A DNA stretch of 64,000 bases from Actinomadura terrae (lineage in GTDB: Bacteria > Actinomycetota > Actinomycetes > Streptosporangiales > Streptosporangiaceae). Of this stretch, positions 49,754 through 58,125 are shown piece by piece. Every line of letters starts with the position of its first letter. Position 1 is the first letter of the stretch. The DNA is taken from the NCBI RefSeq assembly GCF_022751215.1, contig NZ_JAICDG010000004.1, forward strand, positions 248,001-312,000, written 5' to 3'. Made by a program: the position numbers and the translations under genes. Under the pieces are notes generated by a model. It was not told the origin of the DNA. It did not search any database and saw only the letters and a program-made list of their open reading frames with translations.

Positions 49754-52206
49754 CCGTGCGCATCCTGCCGCTACCCGAGACCGCGACGCCTCCGGAACCC
49801 GACGGCGGGCTCGGGGCACTGACCACCGACAGGGGCAACCTGCCGCTCGACTCCGTCGACGTCCACGCCTCGATCACCGGCCTGGCCGCCGGAATCGAGG
49901 TCGCCCAGGGCTTCCGGAACCCGTTCGACGTCCCCCTGGAGGCGACCTACATCTTCCCGCTGCCCGACCGCGCCGCCGTCACCTCGCTCCGGATGGAGGC
50001 GGACGACCGTGTCATCGAGGGGACGCTGAAGGAGCGCGGGCAGGCCCGCCAGGACTACGACACCGCCATCGCCGCCGGTCAGCGGGCCACGATCGCCGAG
50101 GAAGACCGTCCGGACGTCTTCACCATGCGGGTGGGGAACATCCTGCCGGGCGAGCGCGTGACGGTCCGGCTCACCCTCGACCAGCCCCTGCCCTGGGAGA
50201 CCGACGAATCGGGCTCCAGCGCCACGTTCCGGTTCCCGCTGGTCGTGGCCCCCCGCTACATCCCGGGTGTACCGCTGCACGGCGAACGCGCAGGCTCCGG
50301 AGTGGCGGACGACACCGACGCCGTGCCCGACGCCTCGCGGATCAGCCCGCCGGTGCTGCTTCCCGGCTTCCCCAACCCGGTGCGACTGTCGATCACCGCC
50401 GACATCGACCCGTCCGGCCTGCCGCTCACCGGCATCCGCTCCGCCCTGCACGTCGTCACCGAGAACGAGGAGGCCGGACGCACGACCCTCCGCGTCCAGC
50501 CGGGGGAACGCCTCAACCGCGACTTCATCCTGCGCCTCGACTACGCCGCGCGGGAGACCGCGTCCCTCGCGCTGGCCCCGGACGCCTCCGGCGAAGAGGG
50601 CACGTTCACGCTGACCGTCCTCCCGTCCGGCGAGGCCCGGCCGAGTCCTCGCGACCTGGTCCTCATCCTCGACCGTTCCGGCAGCATGCGGGGCTGGAAG
50701 ATGGTCGCCGCCCGCCGCGCCGCCGCCCGCATGGTCGACACGCTCCGCACCGAGGACCGGTTCGCCGTCCTGTCGTTCGACACCGTCGTTGAACGACCCC
50801 GCGACCTCGACGCGGGCCTGGCCAACGGCACCGACCGCAACCGGTTCCGTGCCGTCGAGCACCTCGCGACGCTGGCCGCCCGTGGTGGAACGGAGATGCT
50901 CGCCCCGCTCGACCAGGGCTGCGCCCTGCTCGCCGACTCCACCCGCGACCGGGTCCTCGTCCTCATCACCGACGGGCAGATCGGCAACGAGGACCAGATC
51001 CTCGCCCACCTCGAACCCCGCCTCCAAGGCGTCCGCGTCCACACCGTCGGCATCGACCGCGCCGTGAACGCGGGCTTCCTGAACCGACTCGCCGCCATCG
51101 GCCAGGGCACCTGCGAACTCGTCGAATCCGAGGACCGCCTGGACGAGGCGATGGACCACATCCATCACCGCGTCGGCACACCGCTGGCGACCGGCCTCTC
51201 GCTCCACCCCGACGGGCTGGAGGTCGTTCCCGGCTCGGTCTCGCCCAGCCGCTTCGGCGCCCTCTTCCCCGGTGTCCCGCTGGTGATCGCGGGTCGCTAC
51301 CGCGGAGAGCCCGCCGGAACCCTGTCCGTCCGCGGCACCACCGGCGACGGCGCGCCCTGGGAGCAGCACGCTCCCGCCACGCTCACCGAGAGCACGACCG
51401 CGACGTCCATATGGGCCCGCGCACACCTCCGCGACCTCGAAGACCGCTACACGGTCAGCGGTTCCGACGACCTCGAACACCGCATCGTGGAGACGTCCCT
51501 CAAGTTCGGCGTCCTGTGCCGCTTCACCGCCTTCGTGGCCGTCGACAGCCGGGTCGTCGCCGAAGGCGGCGCACCCCACCAGGCCGTCCAACCTGTGGAG
51601 GCTCCCGATGGCTGGGCCGCCCCGATGGCGGCCCCGATGGTCGCCCCGGCCGCCTTCACGGCCCAGATGGACGCGGCCGCCCCCGCACCCATGTCCTACG
51701 GAGCACCGCCGCCCGCGCCGGGCGCCGCCCCACAGGTTCCGCCCCCCGGCGCCGCGCCGCACGCTCCCGCACCGGCTGCTGGATCGCCGCCACCCGCACC
51801 AGGCGCCGTAGCCCGACGAGGTTCAACCCGCCCGCCGGAAAGCGCGTACGGCATGGCCCCTCCACCACGACCCGGACCCCGGCCCGCACCCCGCAGAGCC
51901 CGTCGCCCACTCAACCAGGAACTCGCCGCCGAACTCGAACGCCTCCGCAACGTCCCCGACGACCATGACCAACGACTCGATCACCTGACACGCGAACTAC
52001 CGCTCGTCATCGACTCACTCCTCCGGAACATGACGTCCTACAACCTCGACACCACGTCCCTGAAGGCGCTCCGCGACGAACTCCGCCTTCTCGACACGTC
52101 CTCCACACCAACCCACATCAACGAGCTCTGGGCCCGCGCCCTCCAGATCTTCACCGGACTCACCAAGGAACCGACCCGCCGCCCCTTCTGGAAGCGCAAC
52201 AACTAG
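49750..52206 (+). CDS. VIT and VWA domain protein
   Basis: This 818-residue protein has an N-terminal VIT domain (about 15-150; VHASITGLAAGIEVAQGFRNPFDVPLEATYIFPLPDRAAV), a VWA domain (about 300-470) with an intact MIDAS metal site (LDRSGS, GGTEML, ITDGQIG), a beta-rich part, a Pro/Ala-rich linker (about 600-715) and a conserved helical tail ending KRNN. No signal peptide or membrane span is seen, so it is probably cytoplasmic, unlike most inter-alpha-trypsin-inhibitor-like relatives. GTG start overlaps the MerR-like stop. The pairing suggests a metal-dependent protein scaffold tied to a DNA-binding sensor. Target unknown. Confidence 0.9.
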   Translation: MTVRILPLPETATPPEPDGGLGALTTDRGNLPLDSVDVHASITGLAAGIEVAQGFRNPFDVPLEATYIFPLPDRAAVTSLRMEADDRVIEGTLKERGQARQDYDTAIAAGQRATIAEEDRPDVFTMRVGNILPGERVTVRLTLDQPLPWETDESGSSATFRFPLVVAPRYIPGVPLHGERAGSGVADDTDAVPDASRISPPVLLPGFPNPVRLSITADIDPSGLPLTGIRSALHVVTENEEAGRTTLRVQPGERLNRDFILRLDYAARETASLALAPDASGEEGTFTLTVLPSGEARPSPRDLVLILDRSGSMRGWKMVAARRAAARMVDTLRTEDRFAVLSFDTVVERPRDLDAGLANGTDRNRFRAVEHLATLAARGGTEMLAPLDQGCALLADSTRDRVLVLITDGQIGNEDQILAHLEPRLQGVRVHTVGIDRAVNAGFLNRLAAIGQGTCELVESEDRLDEAMDHIHHRVGTPLATGLSLHPDGLEVVPGSVSPSRFGALFPGVPLVIAGRYRGEPAGTLSVRGTTGDGAPWEQHAPATLTESTTATSIWARAHLRDLEDRYTVSGSDDLEHRIVETSLKFGVLCRFTAFVAVDSRVVAEGGAPHQAVQPVEAPDGWAAPMAAPMVAPAAFTAQMDAAAPAPMSYGAPPPAPGAAPQVPPPGAAPHAPAPAAGSPPPAPGAVARRGSTRPPESAYGMAPPPRPGPRPAPRRARRPLNQELAAELERLRNVPDDHDQRLDHLTRELPLVIDSLLRNMTSYNLDTTSLKALRDELRLLDTSSTPTHINELWARALQIFTGLTKEPTRRPFWKRNN

Positions 52207-52336
52207 CCGCAACTCCACCCACCACCACAGGAGCGTCCAAGGCCCAACTCCGCACCCAACAAGCCCCGCCAACAGCCGAGGGGCGCCCACCAACCCCACG
52301 CCATCCCCGCCGCCCCCGGCCGTCAACAACTCCGCA

Positions 52337-52474
52337 TCAGCGCGCCTGGACGGTGGGTTTGGTGATCGCCATCGTGACCACGGTGTCCTCCCAGTCGGCC
52401 AGGTCGTCGGCGGTCTGGCAGAGGCGTTCCTATCGGTCGGTCAGCGGCTCGTCCCACCAGGTGTCGTTGGACAT
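52337..52474 (-). pseudogene. Small gene remnant with in-frame TAG
   Basis: On the minus strand an ATG at 52474 gives MSNDTWWDEPLTDR, then TAG (52432-52430), and the same frame continues ERLCQTADDLADWEDTVV to a TGA at 52337. The Trp/Asp/Glu-rich sequence and G/C-rich third positions look like a once-coding 45-residue protein, but I do not recognise a family. The rest of 52207-52757 contains no supported gene. Confidence 0.4.
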
Positions 52475-52651
52475 CAGCGGTGAAGGCGGCAGCGGTCTAG
52501 CCGGTCTCACCCATCCCCGGCGCCGACCCAGCGGTGCAGACGACCGCGGCATGCGCCCGGTCGCGGATCCGCCAGGTCTCGCCAGGTCTCACCCGGTCGG
52601 TCTGCACTGTCGATCAACTCTGCCGTGCAGAAATGGCGGGTGCAGCACGAA

Positions 52652-52680
52652 GGGGCGCCCTCCTGGATGGAGGACGCCCC
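52652..52680 (-). terminator. Terminator after the MFS exporter
   Basis: GGGGCGCCCTCC and GGAGGACGCCCC form a 12-bp stem with one mismatch and a five-base loop, about 80 bp after the MFS stop. A further GGAGGACGCCCCCG copy follows at about 52706. Confidence 0.65.
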
Positions 52681-52757
52681 CGCGATCATCCGGTCCCCCC
52701 GGCCGGAGGACGCCCCCGTGGATGTCCTCCGAAGCGAAGGACTACCGGGGTGATCTT

Positions 52758-54233
52758 TCAGCCGTGCTTCGGGCGGTGACGACGAAGAAGGGGAATCAGG
52801 TTGAGGGCTAGACCCACGACCGCGACGCCGCTGACGAGGTTGACTCCGGGGTGGAACTCGCCGAAGTCCCCGCCGCCGCTGTGCGCGCCACCCGCGACCA
52901 GGGCGGTGACGACGGCGAGCACCAGGGCCGCGCCGACCTGGCCGGAGGTCTGCACCAGGCCGGAGGCGAGCCCCTGCTCGGAGTCGTCGATGCCGTCGGT
53001 GGCCTGCGCCATGATCGAGCTGAACCCGAACGCGAAGCCGCCACCCAGCAGGAGCATCGTCGGCAGGATGGTGAACGCGTAGTGCGGCGTGTCACCGGCG
53101 GTCGCCAGGAACCAGACATAGCCGAGGCTGAGCGACAGCATCGAACTGAAGATCAGCGGCGACGTCCCGTAGCGGTCGATGAGGCGGCCGACGAACGGGG
53201 AACCGAAGGCGACCAGAAGTCCGGCGGGCAGCAGCGCCATGGCCATCTTCAGCGGCGACCAGTGGAGCACGTCCTGGAGGTACAGGGTCATCATGAACTG
53301 GAAGCTCAGGTAGGACCCGAAGAGCGCGACGATGCTCAGGTTGGCGCGGACGATCGAGCCGATCCGCAGGATGCCGAGGCGGATCAGGGGGTGCTTCACC
53401 TTGTTCTCGGTGATGACGAACCCGGCGAGCAGGATCGCCGCGACCGCGACCGAGCCGAGGGTCACCGGGTCGAGCCAGCCCCGGTCCGGCGCCGACACGA
53501 CGGTGTAGACCGCCAGCAGCATGCCCCCGGTCAACGTGACGGCACCGACAAGATCGTGGCCGCCGTCGGCGGACGGCTTGTCACGCGGGATCAGCGCGAT
53601 GCCCGCGACGAGCGCGATCAAAGCGAGCGGAACGGGCGTCAGGAACGTCCAGCGCCAGCCGAAGCTGGTGAGCAGCCCGCCCAGGATCAGCCCGGACGAG
53701 TAGCCGCTGGCGCCAAAGACCGAGAAGACCGACAACGCCCTGTTGCGCGCTGGTCCCTCATGGAACGTGGTGGTCAGGATGGACAGGGCCGTAGGCGCGG
53801 TGAACGCGGCGGCGAGGCCCTTCACGAATCGGGTGACGATGAGCAGCGTGCCATCGTTCACCAGCCCGCCGATCAGGGACGCGACGGCGAACACCGCCAG
53901 CGCGGCCAGGAAGACCCGGCGGCGGCCGAGCAGGTCGGCGGTCCGTCCGCCCAACAGGAGAAGTCCGCCGTAGCCGAGGACGTAGCCGTTCACGATCCAC
54001 TGAAGCGAGGTGGTCGACAGGCCGAGCTCGGACCCGATCGACGGCAGCGCGACGCCCACCATGGAGACGTCGAGTCCGTCGAGGAACAGCACGGCGCAGA
54101 GGACGGCGAGGACTCCCCACAGCCGGGGAGTCCAGGTCTGTTCGGCCGGAGCGCCGGTTGCCGGCGCACGGACAGCGGAGGCAGGTGAGGTGTCGGTGAT
54201 AGTCACGTCGTAGGACAGTACATGCACGTGCAT
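52758..54233 (-). CDS. MFS drug exporter, DHA2/EmrB-QacA type
   Basis: About 491 residues with some 14 membrane spans, from LWGVLAVLCAVLFLDGLDVSMVGVALPSIG (the DHA2 motif C-like start with LDxSMVxVALP) through GGRTADLLGRRRVFLAAL (MFS motif A). These mark the H+-antiporter multidrug group. Starts at 54233 (ATG), 54248 (GTG) or 54206 (GTG) are all possible; the ATG lies inside the palindrome at 54222-54233, so 54206 may be the real start. It is divergent from a MarR gene, which should repress it. Confidence 0.9.
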   Translation of the reverse strand: MHVHVLSYDVTITDTSPASAVRAPATGAPAEQTWTPRLWGVLAVLCAVLFLDGLDVSMVGVALPSIGSELGLSTTSLQWIVNGYVLGYGGLLLLGGRTADLLGRRRVFLAALAVFAVASLIGGLVNDGTLLIVTRFVKGLAAAFTAPTALSILTTTFHEGPARNRALSVFSVFGASGYSSGLILGGLLTSFGWRWTFLTPVPLALIALVAGIALIPRDKPSADGGHDLVGAVTLTGGMLLAVYTVVSAPDRGWLDPVTLGSVAVAAILLAGFVITENKVKHPLIRLGILRIGSIVRANLSIVALFGSYLSFQFMMTLYLQDVLHWSPLKMAMALLPAGLLVAFGSPFVGRLIDRYGTSPLIFSSMLSLSLGYVWFLATAGDTPHYAFTILPTMLLLGGGFAFGFSSIMAQATDGIDDSEQGLASGLVQTSGQVGAALVLAVVTALVAGGAHSGGGDFGEFHPGVNLVSGVAVVGLALNLIPLLRRHRPKHG

Positions 54234-54293
54234 CAAATGTCTACGCACTAAATTCTGTGGAATTTAATTCCGATGCATCTGATGCGCACGCAT
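54222..54293. promoter_or_regulatory. Two related palindromes in the MFS-MarR divergent promoter
   Basis: ATGCACGTGCAT (54222-54233, perfect) and ATGCGCACGCAT (54282-54293, arms ATGCG/CGCAT) are centred exactly 60 bp apart. Each lies close to one of the two gene starts. This is the arrangement expected for a MarR dimer that represses both its own gene and the exporter. Confidence 0.55.
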
Positions 54294-54308
54294 GCTAGGA
54301 TGCGCGGC

Positions 54309-54701
54309 ATGGAGTCGAACGCTGCTCTGGTCGGGCGGTGGCGATCGCTGTCGACCTGCTACAACACCGTCGCGTGTGATCTCGATCGCACGTTGCACGA
54401 GGCCCATGGCCTGACCATGAGCGAGTTCGAGACACTCGACCGCCTCGTCGAGGCCGACTGTGAGAAGCGCCGCATGCAGGAGGTCGCGGCCGAGATGTAC
54501 CTCAGCCAGAGTGCGCTCTCCCGGACGGTCGCCCGCCTGGAGAAGCACGGCCTCGTGCAGCGCGGCCTCTGCGAGTCAGACCGCCGTGGCGTCGTCGTCG
54601 AGGTCACCGAAGCCGGCCGCAAGTGCCACGCCCAGGCGAGGAAGACCCACCTGGCAGTCCTAGCCAAGCATCTCGCGCCCGTCCCAGAACCGGTCGGCTG
54701 A
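54309..54701 (+). CDS. MarR-family transcriptional regulator
   Basis: From the ATG at 54309 this is 130 residues with the MarR winged helix: LHEAHGLTMSEFETLDRLVEADCEKRRMQEVAAEM, recognition helix YLSQSALSRTVARLEKHGLV, and wing CESDRRGVVVEVTEAG. It ends soon after the wing, so the C-terminal dimerisation helix is short. Divergent from the MFS exporter, with paired operator-like palindromes in the gap. A start 12 codons upstream is possible but would overlap a palindrome. Confidence 0.9.
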   Translation: MESNAALVGRWRSLSTCYNTVACDLDRTLHEAHGLTMSEFETLDRLVEADCEKRRMQEVAAEMYLSQSALSRTVARLEKHGLVQRGLCESDRRGVVVEVTEAGRKCHAQARKTHLAVLAKHLAPVPEPVG

Positions 54702-55107
54702 CCGCCCCCCCAGCGCAGCCACACCTGAACTGGCGCGGCTCCAACCGGGCCCTCGAACACCCGAGCGCCAGCGACCGCCGGGCGACCTCCACCAGGCCGT
54801 CCCGGCGCCAGGCGACTACGTATCGCAGGACCCCGCGTCCTCTGAATCACGCATTGATCCAGAGCGGAGCTGTGAGCTGTGGACGGCCGTGCGCACACTC
54901 TGGCGCGCCCGCCGCTTCACACGGTCCGTCAGCCCGCCGCCGAGTTCCCGACAAGCCCGCGCGCAGAGCACACGAATTCAGACCGCGCGGGTTCGAACGC
55001 GCGGCTAGGACGATGGCAGGGAGGCGGCGCCCTTGGCCCACTGGGCGGAGCCGGCGTGCGAAGCCCTGCACGAGTGCATCACTGCGCTGAAGGCACCTGT
55101 CGTTCGA

Positions 55108-55232
55108 CGTCCAGCCAAAACGATCATGGAGTCGGCCGAGGTGGCGGCCTGGTAACGGCAGACCGTCCCGTCGAAGCCAAGTGGCGGTACCGCGCCACTG
55201 CTTGAGGCAGCCGACGCCGCGTTCAGGGCCCG
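55108..55232 (-). pseudogene. C-terminal remnant of an IS5-family transposase
   Basis: On the minus strand the sequence reads ERGVGCLKQWRGTAT, then after a frameshift FDGTVCRYQAATSADSMIVLAG. This matches the end of IS5-family DDE transposases (ER-x4-LKQWRGIATRYDK ... YQAA). The catalytic Glu of the DDE triad lies in the ER motif. Nothing upstream is recognisable, so only about 40 residues of a broken element remain. Confidence 0.75.
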
Positions 55233-55344
55233 AGGCCGGACGGACGGCCTGGGTAGCCACGGGCCCGGAGTGGGACAGCGGCCCGGTAGCCAGCGGACCC
55301 GGAGGCCGAACAGCGCCCTCCGGGTGAGACGCGTGGCCGGGGTC

Positions 55345-55440
55345 TGGGCGCAGGCCCAGAGACAAACGCAGGCCCGGGGTCAGGTGCGGGGCCGGGGCCA
55401 GACGCGGGGCCGGGGCCAGGTGCGAGGCTGGGTCAGGTGG
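55345..55440. repeat. 18-bp tandem repeats
   Basis: Units of the type CAGGTGCGGGGCCGGGGC occur head to tail at 55381, 55399 and 55417, with weaker copies on both sides. No gene uses them. Confidence 0.65.
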
Positions 55441-55712
55441 CGGCGCTGGCGGCTTGGCCGTCCGCTCGTCGAGCGCCGCCCTGACCACGACAAGTACGGG
55501 TGGTTGGCCTGGGGCAGGCATCAGACCCCTGGTCGGCTACCACAACACGACTCGCGGCTCCGGTCCGAGTGCCCACCCACCGCGTCATGGAGCGCGCCGA
55601 CGCGCCATCGCGCCGACTCAGCCACAGGCGCATCCGTCTAGAGAGCTGCGATGACTCCGCGAACGGTCCATGACGCTCGCCGCGACGCGTGGCTCCGAAA
55701 AGGCGTCACGGC

Positions 55713-56888
55713 TTAGCGGCCGGGACCCCCGATGGTGGGACCGTCGGGCCAGAGGGAGACCAGGTCGGCCGGGGTCAAGGGTGTCGAGTAGGCCGCACGG
55801 AGTACCTCGGCCTGGGTGGCGGGGTCGGCGTCCGCGAGGTGGACGAACCAGTCGATACCGGCCGGATAGGACCACAGGTAGGTGCGCAGTTGGGGATCGC
55901 GCCGGTCCGTCAGCGCGTCGGCGATCACCGCCTCCTTCCACCACGGGACGCGGTGCCGGGCGTGGTCGGCGAGGTCCCTGATCGGCACACCGTCGTCCAG
56001 GCCGACGTGCAGTTCGGCCCGGACGAGCTGGATGTAGTGATCGAGCCGGATCCGGGCGACGAGGGCTTGATCGTCCGGGGAGATGAAGAGCGGCAGCGTC
56101 TGGGCCAGCCCCTCCAGGAGTACCTGCTGCAACGCGTGGACGGACATGAGCGGCACCCACGGCACCGAGCCCTTCACCGTTTCGGTCCAGCTGGAACTCT
56201 GCAAGCCGTGCCCGAGGACTTCGTGGAAGGCGAACCGCCGCGCGCCGACCTCGGTGAAAACGGCGTTCCGCAGGTTCAGCCTCAGCCGGACGCGGTTCCC
56301 CGCACCATCGAGCCAGTACGCCCAGTACGCGTCCACGTCGGCGGTCTCGATGTCGAGTTCGAACGGCGCGGTGCTGCCGGTCGCCTTGCGGACGGCGGGC
56401 TCGAACCGGTCGCTGGCCCGGCGGATGGCCTCGGGTGCCGCGTCGAGGTCGAGCGGCCCCTCCGCCTCGTTCATTTCGGTGTCGGTCGCCGCGCCCCAGC
56501 CGACGCCGAGATCCGCAAGGGCGGCGCGGGCCCGCTCGCCTGTCGCGGTGACGTACTCCGCCGCCCAGCCTGCGGCCCCGCACCCCTGCGTGACCTGCAC
56601 GTATTCGGCCAGCGGACGGTGTTCGCCGAGCAGGGCGCCGAGGTAGGCGATGTCCGCGTCGAGGCGTCGGACCAGGGACTCCACGCCGTCGGCGCGCTCC
56701 CTCAGCTCGATCAACCGTCGGTAGACGTCGAGTCGGCTGCGCGCGGGCTCGACCTCCGCGTCCACGGGACGGCAGTCAAAATCGATCACCGGCGCGCATC
56801 CACGGGCCACCTCGTATGCGTGCCAGGCCCGCAGGGCGGACTCCGCCTCGTCCCGCACCGTGTCAATGTCCAGAGTTTCCACGACCAC
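55713..56888 (-). CDS. Putative zinc metallopeptidase with HExxGH motif
   Basis: This 391-residue protein has no signal peptide. Its active-site region reads RRFAFHEVLGHGLQSSSW, and about 45 residues later LLEGLAQTLPLF, which could supply the third zinc ligand (Glu), as in gluzincins. The motif HEVLGH has one residue more than classical HExxH; the same spacing is known in dipeptidyl peptidase III (M49, HELLGH), but the rest does not resemble M49. DUF885-type peptidases are another distant comparison. It is flanked by decayed sequence and a DHFR-like gene, without an operon. Confidence 0.7.
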   Translation of the reverse strand: MVVETLDIDTVRDEAESALRAWHAYEVARGCAPVIDFDCRPVDAEVEPARSRLDVYRRLIELRERADGVESLVRRLDADIAYLGALLGEHRPLAEYVQVTQGCGAAGWAAEYVTATGERARAALADLGVGWGAATDTEMNEAEGPLDLDAAPEAIRRASDRFEPAVRKATGSTAPFELDIETADVDAYWAYWLDGAGNRVRLRLNLRNAVFTEVGARRFAFHEVLGHGLQSSSWTETVKGSVPWVPLMSVHALQQVLLEGLAQTLPLFISPDDQALVARIRLDHYIQLVRAELHVGLDDGVPIRDLADHARHRVPWWKEAVIADALTDRRDPQLRTYLWSYPAGIDWFVHLADADPATQAEVLRAAYSTPLTPADLVSLWPDGPTIGGPGR

Positions 56889-57426
56889 CCCAAGATCAGC
56901 TTTTCCCAGACCCTAACTCCCCGCATGACCTTCGTCACATGGCCAATTCAGCCAAAGCCCGGCCCCGCTCCGCACGGCTGTCGCCTAGGCATGACCTGGC
57001 CGCATAGCCCCGGTCCTATGGGGTCCGCCGGGTTCTGCATTAATGGACCGTGACGTCGCGAGGGAGGGATAGACCCGCCCGGGTGGGTGACGTCTCGACC
57101 GGTTTGGGACGGATGAGACGTGCCGAAGTCGTCCGCCAAAGAACACTCTCGTCGTCCACACCACGGACGCTCTCGCCCCTCGCCCGATACGGGCGGCCAC
57201 AAAGGTGGTCAGCCACGAGAACGTCGGCGTGGGTCGTCAGCAGGGCACGATTCCGCATGTCGGACGGTACGCCGATAGCGTCTCATCCCGACGAGCGGCG
57301 CCCAACCGACCAGGGGACGGCGCAGCGGAGGCGAGTCGAACCGGCTACGGGTTCACCGATGAGTTCGGTCGGCCCGAAAGGTCCAACAGGGATAGAGCAC
57401 ATCGACGGCACGCAGGGAGACCCATC
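56889..57426. other. 538-bp divergent intergenic region
   Basis: It separates the metallopeptidase (minus) and the DHFR-like gene (plus). I see no RNA, repeat or gene in it. The plus-strand frame of the next gene is open from 57205 but lacks coding features before the ATG at 57427. Confidence 0.5.
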
Positions 57427-58041
57427 ATGAAGAAGATCATCGCGGGCCTGTTCATCTCGCTCGACGGCGTCGTGGAGGCGCCTGACCAGTGGCACTTCCC
57501 TTACTTCAACGCCCAGATGGGTGTGGCGGTCACCGACAGCATGGTCGGGGCGGACACGATGCTGATCGGACGCAAGACCTACGACAGCTTCGCGGGTGCC
57601 TGGCCGGATCGCGAGACGGCGGGCGGGGAGGACGCCGAGTTCGCCAAGGTGCTGGGGGACGTCCGGAAGATCGTGGTGTCCAACCAGCGGTTGGAGTTCA
57701 CCTGGCGCAATTCCGAGCAACTCCAGGGCGATCTCATTGAGGCGGTCACCGCCCTGAAGAACGAGCCGGGAGACGGCTTCATCTCCATTCCCGGGTCGGT
57801 CTCGATCATTCGCAGCCTACTGAGTGCCGGGCTGCTCGATGAGTTGCGCCTGCTGGTGCACCCGATCGCCGTACGCAGGGGGATGCGGTTGTTCGACGAG
57901 GGCGAGGCCCCGATCCCGCTGAAGCTGATTTCCTCGGAAACCTTCGACACAGGCGTACTCAACCTCATCTACGCCCCTGCCGAATCAGCCGAGCAGGCGA
58001 CCTATGACGACGCCAAGGCTCACCTGCCCGACGCCGAATAA
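57427..58041 (+). CDS. Dihydrofolate reductase-family (RibD C-terminal domain) protein
   Basis: From the ATG at 57427 (GGGAG upstream) this is 204 residues. It has the RibD_C/DHFR-like pattern: KKIIAGLFISLDGVVEAPDQWHFPY, then DTMLIGRKTYDSFAGAWP, VVSNQRLEFTWRNSEQLQGD, and ISIPGSVSIIRSLLSAGLLDELRLLVHPIAVRRGMRLFD, which binds NADPH in relatives. Such YyaP/YwjB-like proteins are common in actinobacteria with no known substrate. It is not the folate-cluster DHFR, and no other folate gene is adjacent. Confidence 0.9.
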   Translation: MKKIIAGLFISLDGVVEAPDQWHFPYFNAQMGVAVTDSMVGADTMLIGRKTYDSFAGAWPDRETAGGEDAEFAKVLGDVRKIVVSNQRLEFTWRNSEQLQGDLIEAVTALKNEPGDGFISIPGSVSIIRSLLSAGLLDELRLLVHPIAVRRGMRLFDEGEAPIPLKLISSETFDTGVLNLIYAPAESAEQATYDDAKAHLPDAE

Positions 58042-58125
58042 CCATTAAGACCGGAAAGCCGCAGCGCTTTGCACTTCCGCGAAGGTGTGTGCAATGCGCT
58101 GCGCCCCCGCCGCATGCATCGACCG

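Larger units (their letters stand above)
54702..55712. other. ~1-kb region of decayed sequence
   Basis: No intact gene is supported. It holds the IS5-type remnant (55108-55232) and the 18-bp tandem block (about 55345-55440). The remainder has no recognisable content. Confidence 0.55.
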
